Source: Streptomyces sp. NBC_01498
GTDB taxonomy: Bacteria; Actinomycetota; Actinomycetes; Streptomycetales; Streptomycetaceae
Assembly (NCBI RefSeq): GCF_036327775.1
Contig: NZ_CP109598.1
Span: 1,054,001 to 1,118,000, forward strand
DNA: 64,000 nucleotides
Direction of reading: 5' to 3'
Position numbers and translations under genes: made by a program. Positions 17,389-24,418 of the stretch are shown here, piece by piece (position 1 is the stretch's first letter; every line of letters starts with the position of its first letter). The notes beneath the pieces were generated by a model, which ran no database searches, had not been told where the DNA came from, and saw only the letters and a list, made by a program, of their open reading frames with translations.

Positions 17389-17440
17389 GCCTTTCGGCCG
17401 CCGGAGCCGCCCTCCCGGCAGGGCCCGCCGGCCCGCTCCG

Positions 17441-17857
17441 TCAGCCCGCTTCCGACCGGTTCAGATAGTTGTAGACGGTGAACCGGCTGACGCCGAGCGC
17501 GCCTGCGACGGTCTCCACGCCGTGCCGTACGGCGAAGGCCCCCCGCGCCTCCAGCGAGCGCACCACGGACTGCTTGGCCTTGCGGTCGAGCTCCGACAGG
17601 GGCTTGCCGTGACCGCGTTCCAGCGCCGCGAGAAGGTGGTCGAGCGACTCGGAGAGCTGAGGGAGGCGTACGGCGACGACCGGCTCGCCCTCCCAGCTCA
17701 GCACCACGTCGTCGGGCCCGGCCCGGTCGGGCCGTACCGTGTCGGCGCCGATGGCGTCGAGCAGCGGCTTCACCGCCGCGAGGAACGGATGGCCGGGCAC
17801 CCCGGCCGTCTCCGGCCCCGCGCCCCGATCCGCCCCGGCGGCGTCCCGCCCGGTCAC
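17441..17857 (-). CDS. YheO-type helix-turn-helix regulator
   Basis: 138 residues. The N-terminal part (PFLAAVKPLLDAIGADTVRPD to VVLSWEGEPVVAVRLP) resembles a small PAS-like sensor, and the C-terminal part (KQSVVRSLEARGAFAVRHGVETVAGALGVSRFTVYNYLNR) is a helix-turn-helix of the HTH_22/YheO type with the recognition helix at VSRFTVYNYL. It lies directly upstream of uraD in the same direction and probably regulates the urate genes, perhaps alongside the IclR protein. Start is GTG at 17855-17857; its GTGA overlaps the stop of the upstream small gene, showing translational coupling. Confidence 0.78.
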   Translation of the reverse strand: MTGRDAAGADRGAGPETAGVPGHPFLAAVKPLLDAIGADTVRPDRAGPDDVVLSWEGEPVVAVRLPQLSESLDHLLAALERGHGKPLSELDRKAKQSVVRSLEARGAFAVRHGVETVAGALGVSRFTVYNYLNRSEAG

Positions 17858-18111
17858 TCCCCGCCCTCCGCGAGCACGTTGACCTGGAGCGAGACGCGCG
17901 TCGCCCCGGCATCCAGGGAGCGGCGGAGCAGCGCGTCGACGGCGGCGATGACGGCGTCGCGGCCACCCTCCGCCGTGTTGCCGAAGGGTCCGACGTCCAC
18001 GGCGTCCAGATCGGCCGTCCGGATGACGTCGCGGGCCACCAGGGCATGGCCGGGGGGCTCGTCCAGGTCGAACGGCTCGGTCGTGAATTCCACTCTCAGT
18101 CGCACGCGCAC
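17854..18111 (-). CDS. Small conserved protein of the urate cluster (possible thiamine-binding-like fold)
   Basis: 85 residues, beginning with alternating strand pattern VRLRVEFTTEPF and ending GATRVSLQVNVL. The pattern of strand, helix (GGRDAVIAAVDALLRRSLDAG) and strand recalls the DUF77/thiamine-binding (MTH1187-like) fold, but similarity is weak and I do not claim a function. It is the first gene of a two-gene unit with the HTH regulator and overlaps it by four bases. Start is GTG at 18109-18111, another in-frame GTG follows two codons later. It is divergent from hyi. Confidence 0.65.
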   Translation of the reverse strand: MRVRLRVEFTTEPFDLDEPPGHALVARDVIRTADLDAVDVGPFGNTAEGGRDAVIAAVDALLRRSLDAGATRVSLQVNVLAEGGE

Positions 18112-18147
18112 AACCTACTGCGCGGGGGCCGAGATCGAGGCCGCCTC

Positions 18148-18176
18148 TTGACAGCTCTCCCAGATCCCAGGCAATC
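18148..18176 (+). promoter_or_regulatory. Promoter of hyi
   Basis: TTGACA at 18148-18153 is a perfect -35 element. A -10 hexamer at 17-18 bases spacing would be CAATCT/GCAATC (18171-18177), putting the transcription start near 18184, inside the first operator dyad. Confidence 0.6.
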
Positions 18177-18212
18177 TTCCATTAAGCAGAAACTAACTTC
18201 CGCAATACGGAA
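18177..18212. promoter_or_regulatory. Tandem 15-bp operator dyads at the hyi promoter
   Basis: Two 15-base elements separated by six bases: TTCCATTAAGCAGAA (18177-18191) and the perfect dyad TTCCGCAATACGGAA (18198-18212). Centres are 21 bp apart, two helical turns. The gcl promoter carries the same arrangement (22684-22719), including the CTAAC in the spacer. The second dyad runs into the ribosome binding site (CGGAAGGAG). An IclR-type or other dimeric regulator is implied. Confidence 0.75.
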
Positions 18213-18229
18213 GGAGCGCAGAACCCCTC

Positions 18230-19096
18230 ATGGCCCCCTTCACGCACGAGCCCGGCTCCGGGCAGCGCTTCGATGTGAACCTCTCGATCCTCTTCACCGA
18301 ACTCCCGCTCCTGGAGCGCCCCGCGGCAGCCGCCGCTGCGGGCTTCACGGCGGTGGAGCTGTGGTGGCCCTGGATCGAGACGCCCACTCCGCCGCAGGCC
18401 GAGCTGGACGCCCTGAAGAACGCCCTGGACGAGGCGGGCACCCGGCTCGTGGGGCTGAACTTCTACGCCGGCCGGCTGCCCGGCCCCGACCGGGGGGCAC
18501 TGTCGCTGCCCGGCGAGGAGTCGGACCGTTTCCGCGCGAACATCGACGTGGCGGTGGACTTCGCCGAGTCGGTCGGCTGTACGGCGCTGAACGCGCTGTA
18601 CGGCAACCGCGTCGAGGGCGTCGACCCGGCGGACCAGGACGCGCTCGCGCTGGAAAGCCTGGTCCTGGCCGCCCGCGCGGCCGACCGGATCGGGGCGACC
18701 CTGCTGATCGAGGCGCTCAACGCGCCGGAGTCCCCGCACTATCCGCTGGTGACCGCCGAGGCGGCGGTGGGGGTCGTGGACCGGGTCAACGCCGCGACGG
18801 GGCTCGGCAACGCCGCGTTCCTCCTCGACCTCTACCACCTGTCGATGAACGGTCTGGACGCCGACGGGCTGGCCGGGGTCGTCGACCGGTACGCCGACCG
18901 GACCGGGCACGTACAGATCGCCGACAACCCCGGCCGGGGCGCGCCCGGCACCGGCACACTGCCGCTCCAGGATCTGCTCGGCCGGCTCCGCAAGGCCGGT
19001 TACGAGGGCTGGGTCGGCCTGGAGTACAAGCCCGGCGACCGGCCGAGCGCCGAGTCCTTCGCCTGGCTGCCCGCCGCCGCGCGGGCCGCACGCTGA
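18230..19096 (+). CDS. hyi: Hydroxypyruvate isomerase
   Basis: Interconverts tartronate semialdehyde and hydroxypyruvate. The 288-residue protein is a xylose isomerase-like TIM barrel: NLSILFTELPLLERPAAAAAAGF at the first strand, the catalytic Glu of LLIEALNAPES near 165, DLYHLSMNG near 205, VQIADNPGRGAPGTG near 230 and the second Glu in GLEYKP near 265. It is the first gene of a hyi-glxR unit and is under a promoter with paired operators. GAAGGAG lies 13-19 bases before the ATG, somewhat far; no closer start fits. Confidence 0.93.
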   Translation: MAPFTHEPGSGQRFDVNLSILFTELPLLERPAAAAAAGFTAVELWWPWIETPTPPQAELDALKNALDEAGTRLVGLNFYAGRLPGPDRGALSLPGEESDRFRANIDVAVDFAESVGCTALNALYGNRVEGVDPADQDALALESLVLAARAADRIGATLLIEALNAPESPHYPLVTAEAAVGVVDRVNAATGLGNAAFLLDLYHLSMNGLDADGLAGVVDRYADRTGHVQIADNPGRGAPGTGTLPLQDLLGRLRKAGYEGWVGLEYKPGDRPSAESFAWLPAAARAAR

Positions 19097-19135
19097 GGGA
19101 CCGGACCGGGCCCGGCACAGGACGGCACACCCACC

Positions 19136-19207
19136 GCAGCACCGCAGCACCGCAGCACCGCAGCACCGAAGCACCGAAGCACCGAAGCACCGAAGCACCG
19201 GACCACC
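19136..19207. repeat. Eight-bp tandem repeats between hyi and glxR
   Basis: GCAGCACC occurs four times, then GAAGCACC four times, then the degenerate GGACCACC, with no gaps. The array is non-coding and 50 bases before the glxR start. Slippage here would change the hyi-glxR spacing without touching either protein. Confidence 0.95.
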
Positions 19208-19256
19208 GACCACGCAGACGGATCGCGTATCGCGTACCGCGAGAGAGGCATCCCCG

Positions 19257-20147
19257 ATGAGCGCTCTTCCCAAGGTGGCCTGGATCGGGCTCGGCATCAT
19301 GGGCTCCCCCATGGCCGAGAATCTGATCAAGGCCGGATACTCCGTCACCGGCTTGACGCTGGAGCGGGAGAAGCTGGACCGGCTGGCGGCGGCCGGCGGC
19401 ACGGTGGCGGGCTCGGTGGCCGAGGCCGTACGCGGCGCGGATGTCGTGGTCACCATGGTCCCCGCCTCGCCCCAGGTCGAAGCCGTCGCCTACGGGCCGG
19501 ACGGCATCCTGGAGAACGCCCGGCGGGGCGCCCTGCTGATCGACATGTCCTCGATCACCCCGGGAACCTCGATCGACCTGGCCGAGGCGGGCCGGGAGAA
19601 GGGCGTCCGCGTCCTCGACGCACCGGTGTCGGGCGGTGAGGCGGGCGCCGTCGAGGCGGTCCTCTCGATCATGGTCGGCGGCGACCGGGCGGACTTCGAC
19701 GAGGCCCGGCCGGTCTTCGAGGCACTGGGCAGGACCATCGTCCGGTGCGGTCCGCACGGTTCGGGCCAGACGGTGAAGGCGGCCAACCAGCTGATCGTCG
19801 CCGTCAACATCCAGGCGTGCGCCGAGGCCGTCGTCTTCCTGGAGAAGTCCGGTGTCGATCTGACCGCCGCGCTGGACGTCCTGGGCGGCGGGCTGGCCGG
19901 TTCGACCGTCCTGGCCCGTAAGAAGGACAACTTCATCAACCGCGACTTCGCGCCGGGCTTCCGGATCGATCTGCACCACAAGGACATGGGCATCGTCACC
20001 GACGCCGCCCGCGAGGTCGGTGCCGCGCTGCCGGTCGGCGCGGTCGTCGCGCAACTGGTCGCGTCACTGCGGGCGCAGGGCGACGGCGGGCTCGACCACT
20101 CGGCGCTGCTGCGCGCCGTCGAGAGGCTGTCGGGCGACCCGGTCTGA
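19257..20147 (+). CDS. glxR: Tartronate semialdehyde reductase
   Basis: Reduces tartronate semialdehyde to D-glycerate with NAD(P)H. The 296-residue protein has the beta-hydroxyacid dehydrogenase pattern: dinucleotide motif GLGIMGSPMAENL near residues 12-24, substrate-binding DAPVSGGEAGA near 122 and the catalytic Lys in GQTVKAANQL near 172. It follows hyi after 160 bases that contain the 8-bp repeats, and probably shares its promoter. GAGAGAGG precedes the ATG. Confidence 0.95.
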   Translation: MSALPKVAWIGLGIMGSPMAENLIKAGYSVTGLTLEREKLDRLAAAGGTVAGSVAEAVRGADVVVTMVPASPQVEAVAYGPDGILENARRGALLIDMSSITPGTSIDLAEAGREKGVRVLDAPVSGGEAGAVEAVLSIMVGGDRADFDEARPVFEALGRTIVRCGPHGSGQTVKAANQLIVAVNIQACAEAVVFLEKSGVDLTAALDVLGGGLAGSTVLARKKDNFINRDFAPGFRIDLHHKDMGIVTDAAREVGAALPVGAVVAQLVASLRAQGDGGLDHSALLRAVERLSGDPV

Positions 20148-20251
20148 CCGGACCCGACCCGACCGCAGCGGACCGGAGCAGACCCGAGCCGGCCGCGGCG
20201 GAGCAGGCCCGACCGTGTCGGGCCGGAACGGACCACGGGGTACGAGCACCC

Positions 20252-20279
20252 GGTCCGGCCGGAGTTGTCCGGCCGGGCC
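20252..20279 (+). terminator. Stem-loop after glxR
   Basis: A 12-bp stem with one G-T wobble around GTTG, about 105 bases past the glxR stop. Confidence 0.55.
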
Positions 20280-20634
20280 CCATCCACTCCGGGTTGTGGC
20301 GGCGCTGACACCTGTCCTGTCGCGCCCAGGCGTCGCCGCAGCCCGGGATCCACCGAGGACGACGGCCAACAGCCGTCCCTGCCAGCGGCTCTCGTGAGGG
20401 GTGGCCGGTGGGAGGGACTTCCACGGGACCGCGGCGGCGCGCGAGCCAGTGCGGTGGTACGGGGAGCGACGGTCACCTTCCGGCATGAGGGAAGGCAGGC
20501 CCGCCCGCCCCCGGTCGCCGCCGCCGCGGTCCCCACGCCTCTTCGGAGGCTCCGTCAGACGCCGTCCGGCGGTGCGCGTGCCTGGTCGCGCCGGCCGAGC
20601 ACCGCCGGACGGTCCTCGGGGTTGCCCCGTCCAC

Positions 20635-20672
20635 CACAGGAGCCCGGCCGACGAATCGGCCGGGCTCCTGTG
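20635..20672. terminator. Perfect 17-bp stem-loop between glxR and gcl
   Basis: 20635-20651 pairs perfectly with 20656-20672 around the stable CGAA loop. It lies about 135 bases after the gcl stop on the minus strand and is probably the terminator for both convergent units. Confidence 0.8.
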
Positions 20673-20808
20673 CGGCGTACGGCGTGGTACCGCGTGGTAC
20701 GGCACGGCACGGCGTACGACGGTGGCACGGCATACGACGGGGTACGACAGCGGCCCCCGCACCGGGGTCCCGGGACGAGGAGCCGCGTGACGCACGCCTG
20801 ACGGTCCG

Positions 20809-22596
20809 TCAGTCGAGCTGCCGGACCAGCGGCTTGATCTCCGTGGGGGCATGGCCGGGCTCGGTGGCCAGGTCCTCCCACTCGTTGACGCTGTCGATGC
20901 TCGTGCCCATCGAGATGTTGGTGATGCGCTCCAGCACCGCCTCGACCACCACCGGCACCCGGTGCTCCGCCGCCAGTTTCTTCGCCTGCTCGAAGGCAGG
21001 CAGCAGCTGGTCGGGGTCGGTGACCCGGATCGCCTTGCAGCCCAGGCCTTCGACGACCTTGACGTGGTCGACCCCGTAGACGCCCAGCTCGGGCGAGTTG
21101 ATGTTCTCGAACTCCAGGTTGACCTGGAAGTTGATGTCCAGATTGCGCTGCGCCTGCCGGATCAGCCCCAAGTAGGCGTTGTTCACCAGCACATGGACGT
21201 ACGGGATCCGGTGCTGCGCGCCCACCGCCAGTTCTTCGAGCATGAACTGGAAGTCGTAGTCCCCGGAGAGCGCGACCACCGTGGCCTCCGGGTCCGCCTT
21301 GGCGACACCGAGCGCGGCCGGGATCGTCCAGCCCAGCGGTCCGGCCTGACCGCAGTTGATCCAGTGGCGCGGCCGGTAGACGTGCAGCATCTGCGCGCCG
21401 GCGATCTGCGAGAGACCGATGGTGGTGACGTAGCGGGTGTCGGGGCCGAAGGCGCGGTTCATCTCCTCGTACACGCGCTGCGGCTTCAGCGGGACGTTGT
21501 CGAAGTGCGTCCTGCGGTGCAGGGTGCTCTTGCGCTCCACCACGGACGCGATCCACTCCGTACGGTCGGGCAGGACCCCCGCCGCCCGCAACTCCCGGGC
21601 CCCTTCCACGAAGAGAGCCAGCGCGTCCTTCGCGTCCGAGGGAAAACCGTAGTCCGGCGCGAAGATCCGGCCGATCTGGGTGGGTTCGATGTCGACGTGG
21701 ACGAAGGTGCGGTCCGCCGTGTAGACGTCGAGCGCGCCGGTGTGGCGGTTGGCCCAGCGGTTGCCGATGCCGAGGACGAAGTCCGAGGCCAGGAAGGTCT
21801 CGTTGCCGTAGCGGTGCGAGGTCTGGATGCCGACCATGCCCGCGTTCAGATCGTGGTCGTCGGGGATGGTGCCCCAGCCCATCAGGGTCGGGACGACTGG
21901 GGTGCCGGTCAACTCGGCGAATTCCACGAGCAGTTCGGACGCGTCGGCGTTGATGACACCGCCGCCGGCCACGATCAGCGGGCGCTCGGCGGCGGTCAGC
22001 ATGGCCAGCGCCTTGGCGACCTGCGCACGGGTCGCGGACGGCTTGTGGACGGGCAGCGGCTCGTACGTCTCGATGTCGAACTCGATCTCGGTGAGCTGGA
22101 CGTCGATCGGCAGGTCGATGAGGACCGGGCCGGGACGGCCGGAGCGCATCAGATGGAACGCCTGCTGGAAGACGCCGGGAACCTGCGCCGCCTCCAGCAC
22201 GGTGGTGGCGGCCTTGCAGACCGGACCGGCGATCGAGGCGATGTCGACGGCCTGGAAGTCCTCCTTGTGGATCACCGCGGTCGGGGCCTGGCCGGTGATG
22301 CACAGGATCGGGATGGAATCGCCGGTCGCCGAGTACAGGCCGGTGATCATGTCGGTGCCGGCCGGACCGGACGTGCCGATGCAGACACCGATGTTGCCGG
22401 CGCGGGCACGGGTGTAGCCCTCGGCCATGTGCGAGGCGCCCTCCACATGGCGGGCGAGCGTGTGGTCGATGCCGCCGGCCCGCTGGAGGGCCTTGTAGAA
22501 GGGGTTGATCGCCGCGCCCGGGACACCGAACGCGTCGGTGACGCCTTCGCGCTTGAGGATCTCAACTGCCGCTCGGGCGGCGGTCATTCGAGGCAT
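20809..22596 (-). CDS. gcl: Glyoxylate carboligase
   Basis: Joins two glyoxylates to tartronate semialdehyde and CO2, a thiamine-diphosphate enzyme with FAD. The 595-residue protein closely follows E. coli Gcl: Val51 in [14 protein letters not shown] replaces the activating Glu found in other TPP enzymes, as is diagnostic for Gcl; the FAD region [10 protein letters not shown] is near 285; the TPP motif [17 protein letters not shown] to [10 protein letters not shown] is near 440-475. It supplies the substrate for Hyi and GlxR encoded opposite it. ATG at 22594-22596 has GCAGGAG upstream. Its promoter has the same tandem dyads as hyi. Confidence 0.97.
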   Translation of the reverse strand: MPRMTAARAAVEILKREGVTDAFGVPGAAINPFYKALQRAGGIDHTLARHVEGASHMAEGYTRARAGNIGVCIGTSGPAGTDMITGLYSATGDSIPILCITGQAPTAVIHKEDFQAVDIASIAGPVCKAATTVLEAAQVPGVFQQAFHLMRSGRPGPVLIDLPIDVQLTEIEFDIETYEPLPVHKPSATRAQVAKALAMLTAAERPLIVAGGGVINADASELLVEFAELTGTPVVPTLMGWGTIPDDHDLNAGMVGIQTSHRYGNETFLASDFVLGIGNRWANRHTGALDVYTADRTFVHVDIEPTQIGRIFAPDYGFPSDAKDALALFVEGARELRAAGVLPDRTEWIASVVERKSTLHRRTHFDNVPLKPQRVYEEMNRAFGPDTRYVTTIGLSQIAGAQMLHVYRPRHWINCGQAGPLGWTIPAALGVAKADPEATVVALSGDYDFQFMLEELAVGAQHRIPYVHVLVNNAYLGLIRQAQRNLDINFQVNLEFENINSPELGVYGVDHVKVVEGLGCKAIRVTDPDQLLPAFEQAKKLAAEHRVPVVVEAVLERITNISMGTSIDSVNEWEDLATEPGHAPTEIKPLVRQLD

Positions 22597-22683
22597 GGAG
22601 TGCTCCTGCTCCGTCCTGGTGGACTCGGGCTCTGTCGCGCCACCTGAGAGCGTCGATTCCGTTCGATTCGCTGGATTCGTTGA

Positions 22684-22719
22684 TTCCGCGATACGGAAAG
22701 TTAGTTCTACTATGTGGAA
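22684..22719. promoter_or_regulatory. Tandem 15-bp operator dyads at the gcl promoter
   Basis: Read on the gcl strand: TTCCACATAGTAGAA (22719-22705), spacer CTAACT, then the perfect dyad TTCCGTATCGCGGAA (22698-22684). Spacing, order (weak dyad first, perfect dyad second) and spacer match the hyi site, so one regulator should control both branches. Confidence 0.75.
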
Positions 22720-22722
22720 TCA

Positions 22723-22751
22723 AATCTAAGGTGCGGCCCTCTCGTCGTCAA
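22723..22751 (-). promoter_or_regulatory. Promoter of gcl
   Basis: On the minus strand TTGACG (22751-22746) and TAGATT (22728-22723) are separated by 17 bases, a good housekeeping promoter. The start would be near 22716, inside the first operator dyad. Confidence 0.7.
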
Positions 22752-22773
22752 GGGAGGGCCCGGAGGCCCTCCC
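22752..22773. other. Perfect hairpin between gcl promoter and the zinc-ribbon gene
   Basis: GGGAGGGCC, loop CGGA, GGCCCTCCC: a 9-bp perfect stem starting one base beyond the gcl -35 element. It sits 16 bases before the plus-strand gene, and could insulate the two promoters or fold in the leader of that gene. Confidence 0.5.
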
Positions 22774-22789
22774 CAACGGCCGCCCGTTG

Positions 22790-23440
22790 ATGGACGATGA
22801 GCGGCGAAAGGCGGTGTCGACGGTGGGAGAGAGCGTTCCGGTCCGCTGTCCCGACTGCGGCCGGGACCACCGGTTCACGGCGGCGGCCTACCCCTGCCCG
22901 TGCGGAACGGCCGTCGCGGCGCCCCTCGTGAGAGGCGCGCCCGCCGCCCGGATGACCCGCCGGAGCTGGGACGAGGAGTGGGTGACCGTCAGCTGCGCCG
23001 GATGCGGCCGGCTGGACCAGTGGCCCCGGCCCGAACTGGGCTGCCCCTGCGGGACGTTGCTGCGGATACCGGTACGGCCCGTGTCGGTCGGCCCCCAGGG
23101 CGACGCGGTGCGTGCCGCCGCGCGCTGCCTGGGCGGGATCGGCTTCCGGGACGTCGTACGGACCGAGGGACAGCCGGTCGGCGTCGATCTGCGCGGTCCG
23201 GGCCTTGTCGCCCAGGTCGACCAGGGCCCGCGTCCCGCCGACCGGCGCGCCGTCGAGTGCCTGTGGCTCAACGCGCTGAACGAGTCGGCGGCCGGGGTGT
23301 TCTTCTCCCTGGCCGGTTACGAGGACGGGGCCCGGGTACGCGCGGACGCCCTCGGTCTGCCGCTGTTCGTGCTGGACCCGACGGGCTCCCCGCAACCGGT
23401 CAACGGCCCGGCGGCCGAACTCACCCGGTCAGGCGCCTGA
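22790..23440 (+). CDS. Double zinc-ribbon protein with possible restriction-endonuclease-like domain
   Basis: 216 residues. Two CxxC...CxC zinc ribbons occupy about residues 18-40 (CPDCGR, CPCGTAV) and 68-90 (CAGCGR, CPCGTLL). The C-terminal part from about 100 has the strand-helix order of Mrr-like PD-(D/E)xK domains: an initial helix GDAVRAAARCLGGIGF, then VDLRGPGLVAQVDQ, where the usual E/Q-x-K is replaced by QVD. Catalysis is thus doubtful. ATG 22790 lacks a ribosome binding site; GTG at 22814 behind GAAAGG is a good alternative. Divergent from gcl with about 70 bases between -35 and start; a link to that pathway is not evident. I do not know its function. Confidence 0.7.
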   Translation: MDDERRKAVSTVGESVPVRCPDCGRDHRFTAAAYPCPCGTAVAAPLVRGAPAARMTRRSWDEEWVTVSCAGCGRLDQWPRPELGCPCGTLLRIPVRPVSVGPQGDAVRAAARCLGGIGFRDVVRTEGQPVGVDLRGPGLVAQVDQGPRPADRRAVECLWLNALNESAAGVFFSLAGYEDGARVRADALGLPLFVLDPTGSPQPVNGPAAELTRSGA

Positions 23441-23768
23441 CCGGGCCGGGAACCCCGAACTCGCTCCTCCTGGAGGGGAATCCGGCGACGGCCGACCGGC
23501 GACCGGCACGCGGACCCGCACGAAGGGCCGGGCCAGGACCGGAAACCGGGCCCACGGCCCACACGCGAACCCGCGCCACGGGGCCGGACCGGAAACGGGG
23601 AGCCGGCATCCGCCCCCGTACCCACGGGATCGCCTCACGCACCGGAGTCCGGCCCGGGGACTCTCGGACGGGCGTCCGCCGACGCACGTCTCCGGGGGAC
23701 ATCGACGGGCGTACGTCGCGAACGCGGAATCCCGGCCGCGCGCGCGGGCGCGCGGGCATACTCTCCCC
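23441..23768. other. 328-base gene-free stretch
   Basis: Contains an imperfect duplication of GGACCGGAAACCGGG-like sequence (about 23535 and 23590) and an alternating CGCGCGCGGGCGCGCGGG run just before the next promoter. No gene seen. Confidence 0.5.
23759..23764 (+). promoter_or_regulatory. Likely -10 element of a leaderless acetyltransferase gene
   Basis: TACTCT fits TANNNT and ends four bases before the ATG at 23769, so the transcript should start at the ATG. There is no ribosome binding site. Confidence 0.5.
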
Positions 23769-24305
23769 ATGCGAATCCGCCCCGCGGTCCCCGCCGATCT
23801 CCCCCGTCTCCAGGACATCGAACGGGCCGCCGGTGAACCCTTCCGCGCCGTCGGCATGGCCGCGATCGCCGACGACGAACCCCCGCCCCTCGACCTGCTG
23901 GACCGCTACCGGCTCGCGGGCCGGGCCTGGGTCGGCGACGACGACGCGGGCCGCCCGGTGGCGTATCTGATCCACGACGACATCGACGGTGCCGCCCATA
24001 TCGAGCAGGTCTCCGTCCATCCCCTGGCGGCGCGGCGCGGGTTGGGCCGCGCGCTCATCGAGCATCTGGCGGGCCGGGCGGCGAGCGCCGGGCTGGCGGG
24101 GCTGACGCTGACCACCTTCGCGGATGTGCCGTGGAACGCGCCGTACTACACACGCCTCGGCTTCCGCACCCTCATGGAGAGCGAACTCACCGACGGTCTG
24201 CGGGAGATCAGACGCGCGGAGGCGGCGCACGGTCTCGACCACTGGCCCCGGGTCTGCATGAGCCGCACCACGGAGCCGGCTCCCCGGCCCGCCGTTCCTC
24301 ACTGA
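23769..24305 (+). CDS. GNAT-family N-acetyltransferase
   Basis: 178 residues, a complete GNAT domain from MRIRPAVPADLPRLQDIE. HIEQVSVHPLAARRGLGRALIEHL (about 78-100) contains the acetyl-CoA-binding RRGxGxA motif, and VPWNAPYYTRLGF the last strand-helix. The closest described relatives are small-molecule acetyltransferases of unknown substrate. The ATG appears leaderless. The stop codon lies in the first unit of an 8-bp tandem repeat. Confidence 0.88.
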   Translation: MRIRPAVPADLPRLQDIERAAGEPFRAVGMAAIADDEPPPLDLLDRYRLAGRAWVGDDDAGRPVAYLIHDDIDGAAHIEQVSVHPLAARRGLGRALIEHLAGRAASAGLAGLTLTTFADVPWNAPYYTRLGFRTLMESELTDGLREIRRAEAAHGLDHWPRVCMSRTTEPAPRPAVPH

Positions 24306-24321
24306 CTCACTGACTCACTGA
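24298..24321. repeat. Three CTCACTGA repeats over the stop of the acetyltransferase gene
   Basis: The first unit contains the stop codon TGA (24303-24305); two further perfect units and a degenerate fourth (CTCATGAC) follow. Non-coding after the first unit. Confidence 0.9.
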
Positions 24322-24418
24322 CTCATGACGTACCGGCTCAGCGGTTCACTCACTTCACCGATCCACACCGTGCCCGGAAGAAGCACCCTGACGATGTGTC
24401 AGGTGTGCGCCGGGTGTG

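Larger units (their letters stand above)
20148..20808. other. 661-base gap between convergent glxR and gcl
   Basis: Contains two hairpins (20252-20279 and 20635-20672), G/C-rich runs built from GGACCCGACC-like units just after glxR, and a stretch of CGGCGTACG-like short repeats at about 20672-20760 before the gcl stop. I see no gene. Confidence 0.6.

Noticed and set aside
19136..19207. Coding repeat joining hyi and glxR into one protein
   Set aside because: The 8-bp unit changes frame each time, hyi has its own stop and glxR a proper start with ribosome binding site.
22752..22773. Terminator of gcl
   Set aside because: It lies upstream, not downstream, of gcl, which is transcribed on the minus strand; at most it separates the two divergent promoters.
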